Numbered from the stretch's first letter, positions 17,772 through 28,148 are shown. The stretch: 64,000 bases of DNA from Salibaculum sp031581025 (GCF_031581025.1 NZ_JAVLCA010000004.1), one strand, 5' to 3'. Made by a program: numbers and translations. The notes: generated by a model not told the origin, from the sequence alone.

Positions 17772-18958
17772 TGCTGGAAAACCTGCGCCAACAACCCGCC
17801 GACAAGATCCTCGCGCTCATGGCGCAGTACAAGGCCGACGACCGCCCCGGCAAGATCGACCTGGGCGTCGGCGTCTACCGCAACGCCGAGGGAAAGACGC
17901 CGGTGATGCGCGCGGTCAAGGCCGCCGAACGCCGCCTGGTCGCGGAACAGGACACCAAGGCCTACACAGGCCTCGCGGGCGATCCGGCCTTTGCCGACAC
18001 GATGATCGAGCTGGTGCTGGCCGACAGCGTCGCGCGCGACAGGGTCGCGGCCATCGCCACGCCCGGCGGCACCGGGGCCTGCCGGCAGGGGTTCGAACTG
18101 GTCCGGCTGGCCAATCCGAGCGCCACTGTCTGGGTATCGAACCCGACCTGGCCCAATCATGTGTCGATCTTGAATTTCATGCAGATGCCACAGACGACCT
18201 ATCGCTATTTCGACGAGGCGACGGGCGGGATCGACTTTGACGGGATGCTGGCCGACCTCGCCGGGGCCAAAGCGGGAGATATCGTGCTGCTGCACGGCTG
18301 TTGTCACAACCCCACCGGCGCCAACCTGACGCTGGAGCAGATCGACGAGGTCATCGCGGTAATGGAGGGCAAGGGCCTGGTCCCGATGATCGACATCGCC
18401 TACCAGGGCTTCGGCGACGGGCTGGACGCGGATGCGGAAGTGACCCGTCGCTTGGCAACGGCCTTCGACAACGCGTTGATCGCTGCCAGCTGTTCCAAGA
18501 ACTTCGGCGTCTACCGCGAACGCACCGGCATCCTGATGGCCCTGTCCCGTGATGCGGACGAGGCCGCGCTGAGCCAGCAGAACATGAACTATCTCAACCG
18601 GCAGAACTATTCCTTTCCGCCCGATCACGGCGCGCGCTGCGTCAGCATGATCCTGTCCGACCCGGACTTGCGGGCCGAGTGGCAGACCGAACTGGAAGAG
18701 GTGCGCCTCGGGATGCTGGATCTGCGCCAGCAACTGGCCGAGGAACTGCGCCGCCTGACCAATTCCGATGCCTTCGATTTTGTTGCCGAACATCGCGGCA
18801 TGTTCTCGCGCCTGGGGCTCACGCCCGAGCAGGTCGAGACGCTCAAGACCGATCACGCGATTTACATGGTGGGTGACAGCCGCATCAATATCGCCGGGCT
18901 GAACAAGGACACCGTTCCGGTGCTGGCCCGCGCCATCGCCGACGTGATCTCCGCCTGA
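17771..18958 (+). CDS. Aromatic/aspartate aminotransferase (class I, TyrB/AspC-like)
   Basis: 395 residues. Family Ia features are IDLGVGVYRNAEGKTPVM at the N-terminus, HGCCHNPTGANLT, MIDIAYQGFGDGL, and the PLP lysine in SCSKNFGVYRERTG. It transfers amino groups between aromatic or dicarboxylic amino acids and 2-oxoglutarate/oxaloacetate. It is translationally coupled to sseA; a cysteine/3-mercaptopyruvate pair is a sensible functional link but is inference. A terminator follows at once. Confidence 0.92.
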   Translation: MLENLRQQPADKILALMAQYKADDRPGKIDLGVGVYRNAEGKTPVMRAVKAAERRLVAEQDTKAYTGLAGDPAFADTMIELVLADSVARDRVAAIATPGGTGACRQGFELVRLANPSATVWVSNPTWPNHVSILNFMQMPQTTYRYFDEATGGIDFDGMLADLAGAKAGDIVLLHGCCHNPTGANLTLEQIDEVIAVMEGKGLVPMIDIAYQGFGDGLDADAEVTRRLATAFDNALIAASCSKNFGVYRERTGILMALSRDADEAALSQQNMNYLNRQNYSFPPDHGARCVSMILSDPDLRAEWQTELEEVRLGMLDLRQQLAEELRRLTNSDAFDFVAEHRGMFSRLGLTPEQVETLKTDHAIYMVGDSRINIAGLNKDTVPVLARAIADVISA

Positions 18959-18981
18959 CCCCCCACCATCGAACGCGGCAA

Positions 18982-19010
18982 ACGCCGGGCCTTCGGGGCC
19001 GGCGTTTTTT
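18982..19010 (+). terminator. Rho-independent terminator after the aminotransferase
   Basis: A 10-bp stem with one G-G mismatch (18982-18991 with 18996-19005) caps a TTCG tetraloop and runs into TTTTTT. Confidence 0.85.
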
Positions 19011-19022
19011 CGTTGGCCAAAG

Positions 19023-19050
19023 AAAAAACCCGGGCGATCGCTCGCCCGGG
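19023..19050 (-). terminator. Rho-independent terminator of glnK-amtB
   Basis: Read on the minus strand, CCCGGGCGA / TCGCCCGGG (19050-19029, 9-bp perfect stem, 4-nt loop) is followed by TTTTTT (19028-19023). It faces the terminator of the convergent aminotransferase gene. Confidence 0.85.
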
Positions 19051-19079
19051 CAGGTTGTCAAAGGCTTCAGGAAGGAATG

Positions 19080-20387
<1,308 letters not shown>

Positions 20388-20412
20388 TGTCAGATGTCCC
20401 TTGGCCAGCGCC

Positions 20413-20751
20413 TCAAAGCGCGTCGTCATTGGTTTCGCCCGTGCGCACGCGCAGGGCACTTTCGAGGTCGAGCACGAAGATCTTGCCGTCGCCGATCTTG
20501 TCGGTTTTGGCGGTCTTGGCGATGGTCGAGACGACCTCGTCTGCCATGGCGGCGCCGACCGCGATTTCCAGCTTGACCTTGGGCACGAAGTTCACGGCGT
20601 ATTCTGCCCCGCGGTAGATTTCGGTATGACCGGACTGGGACCCGAACCCCTTGATCTCGGTCACCATCATGCCGCGCACGCCGATGGAGGTGAGCGCTTC
20701 GCGAACCTCCTCGAGCTTGAACGGCTTGATCGTTGCAATGATGAGTTTCAC
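20413..20751 (-). CDS. glnK: Nitrogen regulatory protein PII
   Basis: 112 residues, standard PII. The T-loop GHTEIYRGAEYAVNF holds Tyr51, the uridylylation site, and the B-loop region is TDKIGDGKIFVL. It senses ATP/ADP, 2-oxoglutarate and, via GlnD, glutamine, and it blocks AmtB when nitrogen is sufficient. It is first gene of the glnK-amtB operon. A 260-bp region separates it from the divergent PBP gene; I cannot point to a convincing NtrC or sigma-54 site there. Confidence 0.96.
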   Translation of the reverse strand: MKLIIATIKPFKLEEVREALTSIGVRGMMVTEIKGFGSQSGHTEIYRGAEYAVNFVPKVKLEIAVGAAMADEVVSTIAKTAKTDKIGDGKIFVLDLESALRVRTGETNDDAL

Positions 20752-20905
20752 TGGCTTCCCCTTGAATTTGGCGTAGCTGCGCAGCCGTCACGACTGCGCT
20801 TGACCACGAAAGGGGCGCGTGGTGGGCCGCACCTCAATGAAATGCCGCGCCTGCGAAATGCATCGCGGGGAAAAATCGCACAAAAAATGCACAAATCATG
20901 CTAGT

Positions 20906-20922
20906 TGATTAATATTTAATCA
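20906..20922. promoter_or_regulatory. 17-bp perfect palindrome in the glnK/PBP intergenic region
   Basis: TGATTAA-TAT-TTAATCA is a perfect inverted repeat in an AT-rich stretch within GC-rich DNA. It lies about 155 bp upstream of glnK and 92 bp upstream of the chosen PBP start. It looks like a dimeric repressor or activator site. It is not FnrL (TTGAT-N4-ATCAA) and not CtrA (TTAA-N7-TTAA). Confidence 0.45.
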
Positions 20923-21014
20923 TTCATAAAAATGCTGGGCCGGGGTCGATGCGTCTCTACAAACGAATCCCGCCGGGCTATCATGCGCGCGAATTCGGCA
21001 ACGGCAGAGCAGAG

Positions 21015-23159
21015 ATGTCCCGAGGAAAAAGCCCGCGGCCACCGCTTGTGGCCGACAAGCGCCATGCGGCGAAGACCGGGCGGAAAAAGGCGGCGCGCAA
21101 GCCACGCAAGGCATCCCCCACCCCGCGCAGGCGCGCGCCCCGGCGCGGGCCGCTTGGCGCGCTTCGGGCCTTGCTTGGCGGCGCCGTGAAGTGGGCCCTT
21201 CTGCTGGTCTGGCGCTTCGGCCTGCGGGCCGGGCTCGCCGTCGTGCTGATCACCGGGCTGGGGGTGTTCTACTACGCCGCCACTTTGCCGCCCATAGACG
21301 CTTTGATCGACGGACGCACGCGTGGCTCGGTCACGCTGCTGGACACCAATGGCGAGGTCTTTGCCTGGCGTGGCGACCAGTTCGGCGGCATGGTCACCGC
21401 CGAGACCGTCAGCCCGCACCTGCGCAATGCCATCGTGGCGACCGAGGACAAGCGGTTCTACGCGCCCTATCACATCGGGATCGACTTCTACGCGACAGCG
21501 GCGGCGATGGTCCGCAACTACCGCGATGGCGGCAATCCGCTTTCAGGGGCCGGCGGGTCCTCGATCACGCAGCAGACGGCCAAGCTGCTCTGCTTCGGGC
21601 GCGCCTATGACGCCGACATCTGGGAAGACGAAGCCGCCTACGAGGCCGACTGCCGCGAGACGACGCTCTGGCGCAAGGTGGTCGAGGCCACCTATGCCAT
21701 GGCCATGGAGGCCCGCTATTCCAAGGACGAGATCCTCACGGTCTACATGAACCGTGCCTATCTGGGCGCCGGCGCGCGCGGGTTCGAGGCCGCCGCCCAG
21801 CGCTATTTCGGCATCTCCGCGGCCGAAGTCAACGCCCCCCAGGCCGCCATGCTGGCCGGCTTGCTGCGCGCGCCCTCGGCCACCTCGCCCACGCGCAACC
21901 TGCAAGCCGCACAGGACCGCGGCGATACCGTGCTGCGGCTGATGCGCGAACAGGGCTACCTGACGCCCAAGGAAGCGGCATTGGCACAGACCAATCCGGC
22001 AACGCTGTCGAGGGCAGCGGGGCAGCGCTCGGGGGGCTACTTTGTCGATTGGGTCATGGACAGCGGGCCGGAATTCTTCACCCGCCAGACCACCGAGGAC
22101 GTGATCATCCGCACCACGCTGGACCAGCGACTCCAGCAGGCCGCCGAAGAGGGCCTGACCCGCGTGTTCGAAGAAGAGGTGCGGGACGGCTCCCGCGCCC
22201 AGGCTGCCATCGTTGTCATGGACGCCGATGGCGCCGTGCGCGCCATGGTGGGTGGGCGCAACACCCGCGCCGCGGGGGCCTTCAACCGTGCCACGCAGGC
22301 CCTGCGCCAGACCGGATCGGCCTTCAAGCCCTTCGTCTATGCCACGGCGCTGGACCTCGGGATGCGCCCGACGGACGTGATCCTGGATGAACCGACCTGC
22401 TGGGACGTGCCCGGCCCCGACGACTGGTGCCCCGAGAACTACAGCCGCGACCACGCAGGCGAGGTCACGCTGACTCAGGCGCTCATGGCTTCTCTCAACA
22501 TCCCTGCGATCAAGGTGTCGGAACGCGCAGGGCGCGACAACGTGCGCACCGTGGCCGAGATGTTCGGCATCGACAGCGAGCTCGCCAGGGGTCCCGCCCT
22601 TGCGCTGGGCACCTCGGAAAGCACCCTGCTGGAAATGACCGGCGCCTATGCGGGCATCCTCAACGGCGGCTCGGCAGTCACGCCCTATGGCCTGGTCGAG
22701 CTGCACCTGATGGGCGACAACACCCCCTTGATGGGCGCGCAGGGCGGCATCCGTGACAGGGTGATCCGCGAAGACGCCGCACGGACACTGACCTGGATGA
22801 TGCATCAGGTGGTGGAAGAGGGGACAGGGCAGCGCGCACGGATCGACGGTTGGGAGATCGCGGGCAAGACCGGCACCTCGCAACAGGCGCGCGACGCCTG
22901 GTTTATCGCCTTTACCGCCGACTATGTCGCCGGGGTCTGGATGGGCTACGACGACAACACCCCGCTGACCGGGGTCACAGGCTCGGGTCTGCCGGCCGAA
23001 ATCTGGCGCGAAGCCATGACCGGCATCCTCGACAGCGTGCCGCCGTCACCACTGCCGATGCAGCCGCCTCCCGAACCCGAGACCGGTGGCCCGGGGCTGT
23101 CGGATCCAGCCGCCGCGGCCCTGATCGACATGGTGTTGCAGGAACTTGCCGGGCAGTAG
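21015..23159 (+). CDS. Class A penicillin-binding protein (PBP1-type)
   Basis: 714 residues. A basic cytoplasmic tail (Lys/Arg-rich, about residues 1-50) and one TM helix come first. The GT51 glycosyltransferase domain has catalytic Glu144 in EDKRFYAPY and GGSSITQQTAKLL. The transpeptidase domain has Ser435 in TGSAFKPF (SxxK), SLN in LMASLNIPAIK, and KTGTS at residue 618. It polymerises and crosslinks murein at the inner membrane. The start at 21015 (MSRGKSPRP) is chosen; a GTG/ATG extension to 20949 is open but has no better RBS. Confidence 0.92.
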   Translation: MSRGKSPRPPLVADKRHAAKTGRKKAARKPRKASPTPRRRAPRRGPLGALRALLGGAVKWALLLVWRFGLRAGLAVVLITGLGVFYYAATLPPIDALIDGRTRGSVTLLDTNGEVFAWRGDQFGGMVTAETVSPHLRNAIVATEDKRFYAPYHIGIDFYATAAAMVRNYRDGGNPLSGAGGSSITQQTAKLLCFGRAYDADIWEDEAAYEADCRETTLWRKVVEATYAMAMEARYSKDEILTVYMNRAYLGAGARGFEAAAQRYFGISAAEVNAPQAAMLAGLLRAPSATSPTRNLQAAQDRGDTVLRLMREQGYLTPKEAALAQTNPATLSRAAGQRSGGYFVDWVMDSGPEFFTRQTTEDVIIRTTLDQRLQQAAEEGLTRVFEEEVRDGSRAQAAIVVMDADGAVRAMVGGRNTRAAGAFNRATQALRQTGSAFKPFVYATALDLGMRPTDVILDEPTCWDVPGPDDWCPENYSRDHAGEVTLTQALMASLNIPAIKVSERAGRDNVRTVAEMFGIDSELARGPALALGTSESTLLEMTGAYAGILNGGSAVTPYGLVELHLMGDNTPLMGAQGGIRDRVIREDAARTLTWMMHQVVEEGTGQRARIDGWEIAGKTGTSQQARDAWFIAFTADYVAGVWMGYDDNTPLTGVTGSGLPAEIWREAMTGILDSVPPSPLPMQPPPEPETGGPGLSDPAAAALIDMVLQELAGQ

Positions 23160-23170
23160 CCCGGGCGGCG

Positions 23171-23530
23171 CTACTGCCCGGTCGGCGGGCTACAGCGATC
23201 GTAGCGGAAGGCGTAGCCATCCCAGACCATGATGATGCCGTCGCCTTCGGCGGCATTCATGACCATGGCACGCTCGGTCCAGCGCGCACCTTCACCGCTG
23301 CATTCCATGGTATAAAGCGTGGCGTCCATGTTCACGACATTGACGGGCCGCGACATGCGGCATTCGCTCTCGACCCCGTAGAAAATGCCCTCCGCGATCC
23401 GAAGCGCGCCACCATCGACGCCGACCAGCCCACAATCGGCGTTGGCGTTCTGGCGATAAGTACCGTCATAGGGCGTGGCCAGCACCACCCCGGGCAGGGC
23501 CGCGACAAAGAGAACCAGCGCGCGGCTCAC
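23171..23530 (-). CDS. Small secreted hypothetical protein in the mla operon
   Basis: 119 residues. A signal peptide (MSRALVLFVAALPGVVLA) is followed by a mature part with four cysteines (in ADCGL, SECRM, TMECS and YDRCS), which could form two disulfides. I do not recognise the family. The start overlaps the mlaC stop by 4 bp (ATGA-type), so it is co-translated with mlaC and mlaA and presumably acts in the periplasm or envelope. There is no lipobox. Confidence 0.7.
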   Translation of the reverse strand: MSRALVLFVAALPGVVLATPYDGTYRQNANADCGLVGVDGGALRIAEGIFYGVESECRMSRPVNVVNMDATLYTMECSGEGARWTERAMVMNAAEGDGIIMVWDGYAFRYDRCSPPTGQ

Positions 23531-24129
23531 CCCATAGCCCTCAGGTCTGCGATCAGCCGGTCCAGGTCACCGCCGCGCTGGTCGAGCATGGCGCCGATTT
23601 CCTGACGCTCGGAAACCAGCATGTTCACGCCCTCGACGATCAGGTTGAAGAAGACCGGGCGACCGGGGCGGTCATAAACGTGGAAGTCCACGCGGAAGGG
23701 CGCCTGCCCCGGCAGGTCGGCGACGGTCTGCACTTCCATGTAGTTGTTCACGGGCACGGTGCGCTGCACGTTGATTTCGCCGCCCCGGAATTCGCGGAAG
23801 CGCCGGCCGTACTTGTTGGCCAGGTAGGTCCCGAAGGCGTCGGCAAAGGCCGACCGCTGCGCGTTGCTGGCCGAGCGCCCCGCCACGCCGAGGGCCGAGG
23901 CCGCGATCGCCGCCGTGTGCGCATAGTCGTCGAACACGCTTTCGAACTGTCGGATCATCTGGTCTTCGCTGCCGCCAGAAGAAATGATGGCGTTGATGTC
24001 GGCCACCGCGCGGTCGACAAGCTGGCGCGCCCGCGACTGCGACAGTGCAAGGGCCGGCATGGGCAGTGCTGCCGCAGCAGCGGCGGCAAGGCCAAGGGCG
24101 GAGAACTGGCGGCGGGTCACGGTCATCAT
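23527..24129 (-). CDS. mlaC: MlaC/Ttg2D-family phospholipid-binding periplasmic protein
   Basis: 200 residues. The signal peptide has a twin-arginine-like start (TRRQFSALGLAAAAAAA). The mature MlaC fold shows ARQLVDRAVADINAIISS, FGTYLANKYGRRFREFRGGE, and FRVDFHVYDRPGRPVFFNLIVEG. In the Mla system MlaC ferries phospholipids between outer-membrane MlaA and inner-membrane MlaFED. mlaFED is not beside it here. It overlaps mlaA by 4 bp and the small secreted gene by 4 bp. Confidence 0.88.
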   Translation of the reverse strand: MMTVTRRQFSALGLAAAAAAALPMPALALSQSRARQLVDRAVADINAIISSGGSEDQMIRQFESVFDDYAHTAAIAASALGVAGRSASNAQRSAFADAFGTYLANKYGRRFREFRGGEINVQRTVPVNNYMEVQTVADLPGQAPFRVDFHVYDRPGRPVFFNLIVEGVNMLVSERQEIGAMLDQRGGDLDRLIADLRAMG

Positions 24130-24890
24130 TCGAATCCTTCCAGATCGAGGGCAAAAGGATCGGCCTCGTCCGCGGGCGGAGCCTCGCCCAGGTCGAACCG
24201 GCGGTTCTGCAGATAGCCAGAGCGCGATTGCAGGTAGCTGTCGGCGCTGTCATAAAGCACGCCGTCGAAGGTCTGCATGAAGCGGCCCCGGTCGATCACC
24301 AGGGCAGCGCCGCGCGCGGCCAGACCATAATCCAGTTGCGGCTGCGTGCCCACATGCGACAGCGGGTCAAGCGCCATGTCCACGATGCGGCCGGCGGCAG
24401 CCCGTTCCGTAGAGGGCCCGAAAACGGGCAATTCGATGTAGGCGCCTTCGTCAGCCCCCCAGACGGCGAGGGTCTCGCCAAAATCCGTCGTCTTCTCGTG
24501 CAGGCCGATGCCGCCTGCCGGGTCGAACAGCCCGCCCAGGCCGATGGTCGTGTTCAGCAGGAACCGCATGGTGTTGGTGCCGGCCCCGCCGACATCCCCC
24601 TGCAGCACCCCGTTGAGCACCATTCCGGGCAGCCCGGCATTGTCGGCGAAACTGGCCACCGGGCCGGTGATCTCGGGCGGGGCCCCGGCGGCCGCCTGGC
24701 CGAGGGGGCGCAGCACCGCGCGGTCCAGCGACTTGTTGAAGGCATGTACCTCGCGGTTGGTCGCCTCGTAGGGGTCATTGACGCCGCCGCCGGGCGGGGC
24801 AGGCGTACAAGCAGCCATGCCCCCCAGAACAAGGATGGCGCAGAGGGTCACGCGGGGTGGTTGGCGGACAAAGGGCAATGACGGTTCCAC
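24126..24890 (-). CDS. mlaA: MlaA/VacJ-family lipoprotein
   Basis: 254 residues. The lipobox LGGMAAC is at about residues 22-28. The MlaA domain shows NDPYEATNREVHAFNKSLDRAVLRPLG, NTTIGLGGLFDPA, and DFGETLAVWGADEGAYIELPVFGPS. It removes mislocalised phospholipids from the outer leaflet of the outer membrane. The frame opens with a GTG at 24890; an internal GTG nearer the hydrophobic core could be the true start. It is first gene of the mlaA-mlaC-hypothetical operon, divergent from the type I secretion genes. Confidence 0.9.
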   Translation of the reverse strand: MEPSLPFVRQPPRVTLCAILVLGGMAACTPAPPGGGVNDPYEATNREVHAFNKSLDRAVLRPLGQAAAGAPPEITGPVASFADNAGLPGMVLNGVLQGDVGGAGTNTMRFLLNTTIGLGGLFDPAGGIGLHEKTTDFGETLAVWGADEGAYIELPVFGPSTERAAAGRIVDMALDPLSHVGTQPQLDYGLAARGAALVIDRGRFMQTFDGVLYDSADSYLQSRSGYLQNRRFDLGEAPPADEADPFALDLEGFE

Positions 24891-24917
24891 TCAGGGTTTT
24901 GCTAACCTTTGGCAGAT

Positions 24918-24949
24918 AGTGAACAGACAGGCAATGAACAGACCTGTCA
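24918..24949. promoter_or_regulatory. Direct repeat plus inverted repeat in the mlaA/T1SS divergent promoter region
   Basis: TGAACAGAC occurs twice (24920-24928, 24935-24943), 15 bp apart. The inner GACAGG (24926-24931) and CCTGTC (24943-24948) form an inverted repeat. The position between two divergent operons suggests an operator. Regulator unknown. Confidence 0.35.
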
Positions 24950-25025
24950 TGAAAGCGACGAGCAATCGTGATCCGGATACCACGTCGCGCAGGACCGCGG
25001 GAAGAGGATTGGCAAGAACACGCCC

Positions 25026-26783
25026 ATGAAACACACCGACCCGACACAGGCCGAGATCGCCACAGGCCGGCAGGAGCTGCGCGCGGCCCTGCGGCAGTCG
25101 CGCGGGCTGTTCTGGTTCGTGGCCCTGTTCAGCGTCTTCGTCAACGCGCTCATGCTGACCGGCCCGCTCTACATGCTCAACGTCTATGACAGGGTGCTGG
25201 GATCGCGGTCCGTGGAAACGCTGGCGGCGCTCTCGGTTCTGGTGGGCTTTCTCTATGCAATGATGGCGCTGCTGGATTACGCGCGGGGCCGGATCATGGG
25301 CCGGGCCGGGGCGCGGTTCCAGTCCGCGCTGGACCGGCGGGTCTTCATGGCCACCCTCGATCCCCGCGCCACGGCGCGCGCCCCGCAAGAGGCCGCGACG
25401 GGCCAGCGGGATATCACAGGCCTGCAACGGCTGATCACCTCGCCGGTGCTGCTGGCGCTTTTCGACCTGCCCTGGACCCCGATCTTCCTGCTGGGCATCT
25501 TCATCTTCCACCCCTGGCTGGGCCATCTGGCCATTGTCGGGGGCGGGCTACTGATCGGGCTGGCCCTGGCCAACCAGGTCACCACCCGCGCCCCGCTGGC
25601 CGAGGCCAATGCCGCCGCCTACCGCGCCGAGGCGCTGGGCCAAACCCTGCGCAGCGAGGCCGAGATGGTGCTCGCCTTGGGCATGCGCGCGGCAACGCAG
25701 GACCGCTGGGAACACCTGCGCGGCCACACTTTGGAGGCCAGCCTGCAGGCCGGGGATCACGCGGGCACGTTTTCCGCGGTGACGCGGGCATTCCGGCTGT
25801 TCCTGCAGTCGGCCATGCTGGGCCTTGGCGCCTACCTCGTGCTGCAGGATCAACTGACCGCGGGGGCCATGATCGCGGCGTCAATCCTGCTGGGCCGCGC
25901 GCTTGCCCCGGTCGAGACGCTGATCAACCAATGGGCCGTGGTGCACCGCGGGATCGACGCCTGGCGCAGCCTGGCAAGGTTGCTGGGCGTGGCATCACCA
26001 GCGCCCCCGCGCACAGCATTGCCGGCCCCCCGCGCCCTGGTCGAGGCCCGCGATGTCACCGTCATGCCTCCGGGCCAGACAAGCGCCACCCTGCGCAGGG
26101 TCGACTTCCGGCTGGAACCGGGGCAGGCCATGGGTGTGATCGGGGCCTCCGCCACAGGCAAGTCGACCCTGGCCAAGGGGCTCATCGGTCTGTGGCCGCC
26201 GTCCGGGGGCAATATCCGGCTCGATGGCGCGGCGTTGGACCAATACGACCCAGACAGGCTGGGCAGGCATATCGGCTATCTGCCGCAGCGCGTGCGGCTC
26301 TTCGAGGGCACGATCAAGGACAACATCGCCCGGATGTCCGACGTCCACGACGATGCCGCAGTCGTCGCCGCCGCGAAACAGGCCGCCGCCCATGACATGA
26401 TCCTGAAATTGCCCGAGGGCTACGACAGCCGGGTGGATACGACAGGCGGACGCCTGTCCGGCGGGCAGGCTCAGCGGATCGGACTGGCCCGCGCGCTTTA
26501 TGGCGGCCCGGTGGTTCTGGTGCTGGACGAACCCAATGCCCACCTCGACAACGAGGGTTCGCAGGCGCTCAACGCGGCGGTCCGCGCGATGAAGGCCGAG
26601 GGCCGCGCCATCTTCATCATGGCCCATCGGCCCGCCGCGATCCAGGAATGCGACCGGATTCTCTACCTTGAAAACGGGATGGCGCGGGCCTGCGGGCCAC
26701 GCGACGCCATCATGAAAAAGGTCGTCGCGAACCACGCCTCGATCGCGACGCCCCGCGCGGTCGGCGGCACGGGCATGACATGA
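25026..26783 (+). CDS. Type I secretion ABC transporter (PrtD family permease/ATPase)
   Basis: 585 residues. The N-terminal membrane domain (about 30-320) opens with VNALMLTGPLYMLNVYDRVLGSRS, the PrtD/AprD hallmark. The ATPase domain has Walker A GASATGKST (Lys379), signature LSGGQAQ (477-483), Walker B VVLVLDEP (Asp501, Glu502) and the H-loop IIMAHRP. It drives one-step export of RTX-type or protease-like substrates together with an HlyD adaptor and an outer-membrane TolC. There is no C39 peptidase domain. No RTX substrate is visible nearby. The stop overlaps the hlyD start (ATGA). Confidence 0.92.
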   Translation: MKHTDPTQAEIATGRQELRAALRQSRGLFWFVALFSVFVNALMLTGPLYMLNVYDRVLGSRSVETLAALSVLVGFLYAMMALLDYARGRIMGRAGARFQSALDRRVFMATLDPRATARAPQEAATGQRDITGLQRLITSPVLLALFDLPWTPIFLLGIFIFHPWLGHLAIVGGGLLIGLALANQVTTRAPLAEANAAAYRAEALGQTLRSEAEMVLALGMRAATQDRWEHLRGHTLEASLQAGDHAGTFSAVTRAFRLFLQSAMLGLGAYLVLQDQLTAGAMIAASILLGRALAPVETLINQWAVVHRGIDAWRSLARLLGVASPAPPRTALPAPRALVEARDVTVMPPGQTSATLRRVDFRLEPGQAMGVIGASATGKSTLAKGLIGLWPPSGGNIRLDGAALDQYDPDRLGRHIGYLPQRVRLFEGTIKDNIARMSDVHDDAAVVAAAKQAAAHDMILKLPEGYDSRVDTTGGRLSGGQAQRIGLARALYGGPVVLVLDEPNAHLDNEGSQALNAAVRAMKAEGRAIFIMAHRPAAIQECDRILYLENGMARACGPRDAIMKKVVANHASIATPRAVGGTGMT

Positions 26784-28080
26784 GCGGGCGAACCCGCCGC
26801 TGGCCGGTGCGCCGCCCGGTTGTGATCGGGCTGCTGTCGCTGCTGCTGCTGGGCGGCTTCGGCGCGGCTGGGCCGTCACCGCGCAGATCACCGGGGCGGT
26901 GATCGCCTCGGGCCGGATCGAGGTCGAGCAGAACCGCCAGGTCGTCCAGCACATCGACGGCGGCGTGGTGCGCGACATCCTTGTGTCCGAGGGCGACACT
27001 GTGCCCGCGGGCACGGTGCTGATGCGGCTGGACCCGGGCGACCTGGCGGCGCAACTGACCATCATCGAGGGGCAGTTGTTCGAGATCCTCGCCCGCCGTG
27101 CCCGCTATGAGGCCGAGCGGGACCATGCCGAAAGGCTGTCATTCGACCCGATCCTGCATGCAGCCGGCAGCGCTGCGACGACGGAGCTGATGCAGGGGCA
27201 GGAACGACTGTTCCGCGCCCGTCTGGAAACCGCAGCGCAAGAGGCCGAGCAGTTGCACCGCCGCGCCGGGCAGGTGCGCAGCCAGGTCTCGGGGATCGAG
27301 GCGCAGCAGGCGGCGGTGGACCGTCAGCTCGCGCTGATCGAGCAGGAACTGACAAGCCAGCGATCCCTGCTGGAGCGAGGTCTGGCCCAGGCGGGAACAG
27401 TCCTGACGCTGGAACGTGAAAAGGCCCGTTTGTCGGGGCAGGCGGGGAACCTCGCCGCCCGCAAGGCCGAAGCCGAGGAGAAGATCACCGGACTGGCGCT
27501 CGAGATCATCCGCCTGCGCACCGGCCGCCGGGAAGAGGCGATCACCCGCCTGCGCGACCTGCAATTCAACGAGCTGGAGCTGCGCGAGCAGCGGGCCGAT
27601 CTGCAACGCCGCCTGGACCGACTGGAGATTCGCGCGCCCGTCTCGGGCGCGGTCCACGGGCTGACGGTCTTCGGCGCCGGCGCGGTGATACGCCCGGCGG
27701 ACCCTGTCCTCTACCTCGTGCCGCAGGACCGGCCTCTGGGGATCGCCGCCCGGGTGGCGCCTACGGACATCGATTCAGTCCGGCGCGGGCAGGAGGTGAC
27801 GCTGCGCTTTTCCTCGCTGGACCGGCGCCGCACCCCCGCGCTGTTCGGCACCGTGCGCCAGGTCTCGGCCGATGCCTTCACCGACGAGACGACGGGCCGC
27901 AGCTACTACGAGGCCAAGGTGGTGCTGAACGCGGACGAGGCCGAGCGCCTGCCCGAGGGCACAACCCTGATCCCCGGCATGCCGGTCGAGACCTTCATCC
28001 GCACCGTGGACCGCACGCCCATGGCCTATCTGACCCAGCCGCTCATGGATTACATCTCGCGCACTTTTCGGGAGGGGTAG
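26780..28080 (+). pseudogene. HlyD/PrtE-family T1SS periplasmic adaptor, interrupted by an apparent frameshift
   Basis: The ATG at 26780 overlaps the ABC gene stop and encodes the cytoplasmic basic end and TM helix (MSGRTRRWPVRRPVVIGLLS, then LLLLGGFGA). At about 26861-26869 the frame must shift by one missing base to continue WAVTAQITGAVIASG and EVEQNRQVVQHIDGGVV. The rest is intact: a coiled-coil hairpin (about residues 100-250), the lipoyl/beta-barrel part RAPVSGAVHGLTVFGAGAV, and a C-terminus ending SRTFREG. With one base restored it has 433 residues, the normal PrtE length. A GTG at 26899 could only give a form without a membrane anchor. Sequencing error is as likely as a real mutation. 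Confidence 0.8.
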
Positions 28081-28148
28081 CATTGGGGCTTTCACGGCTG
28101 CCGGATTGGGGCTAGCGTCGCGGCCGAGCAACGTCAGGGAGCCCGCAC

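Noticed and set aside
20752..21014. NtrC or sigma-54 site upstream of glnK
   Set aside because: No GG-N10-GC promoter or clean TGCAC-N5-GTGCA dyad could be read.
24920..24943. LexA (SOS) box of the GAAC-N7-GAAC/GTTC type
   Set aside because: The GAAC repeats are 11 bp apart, not 7.
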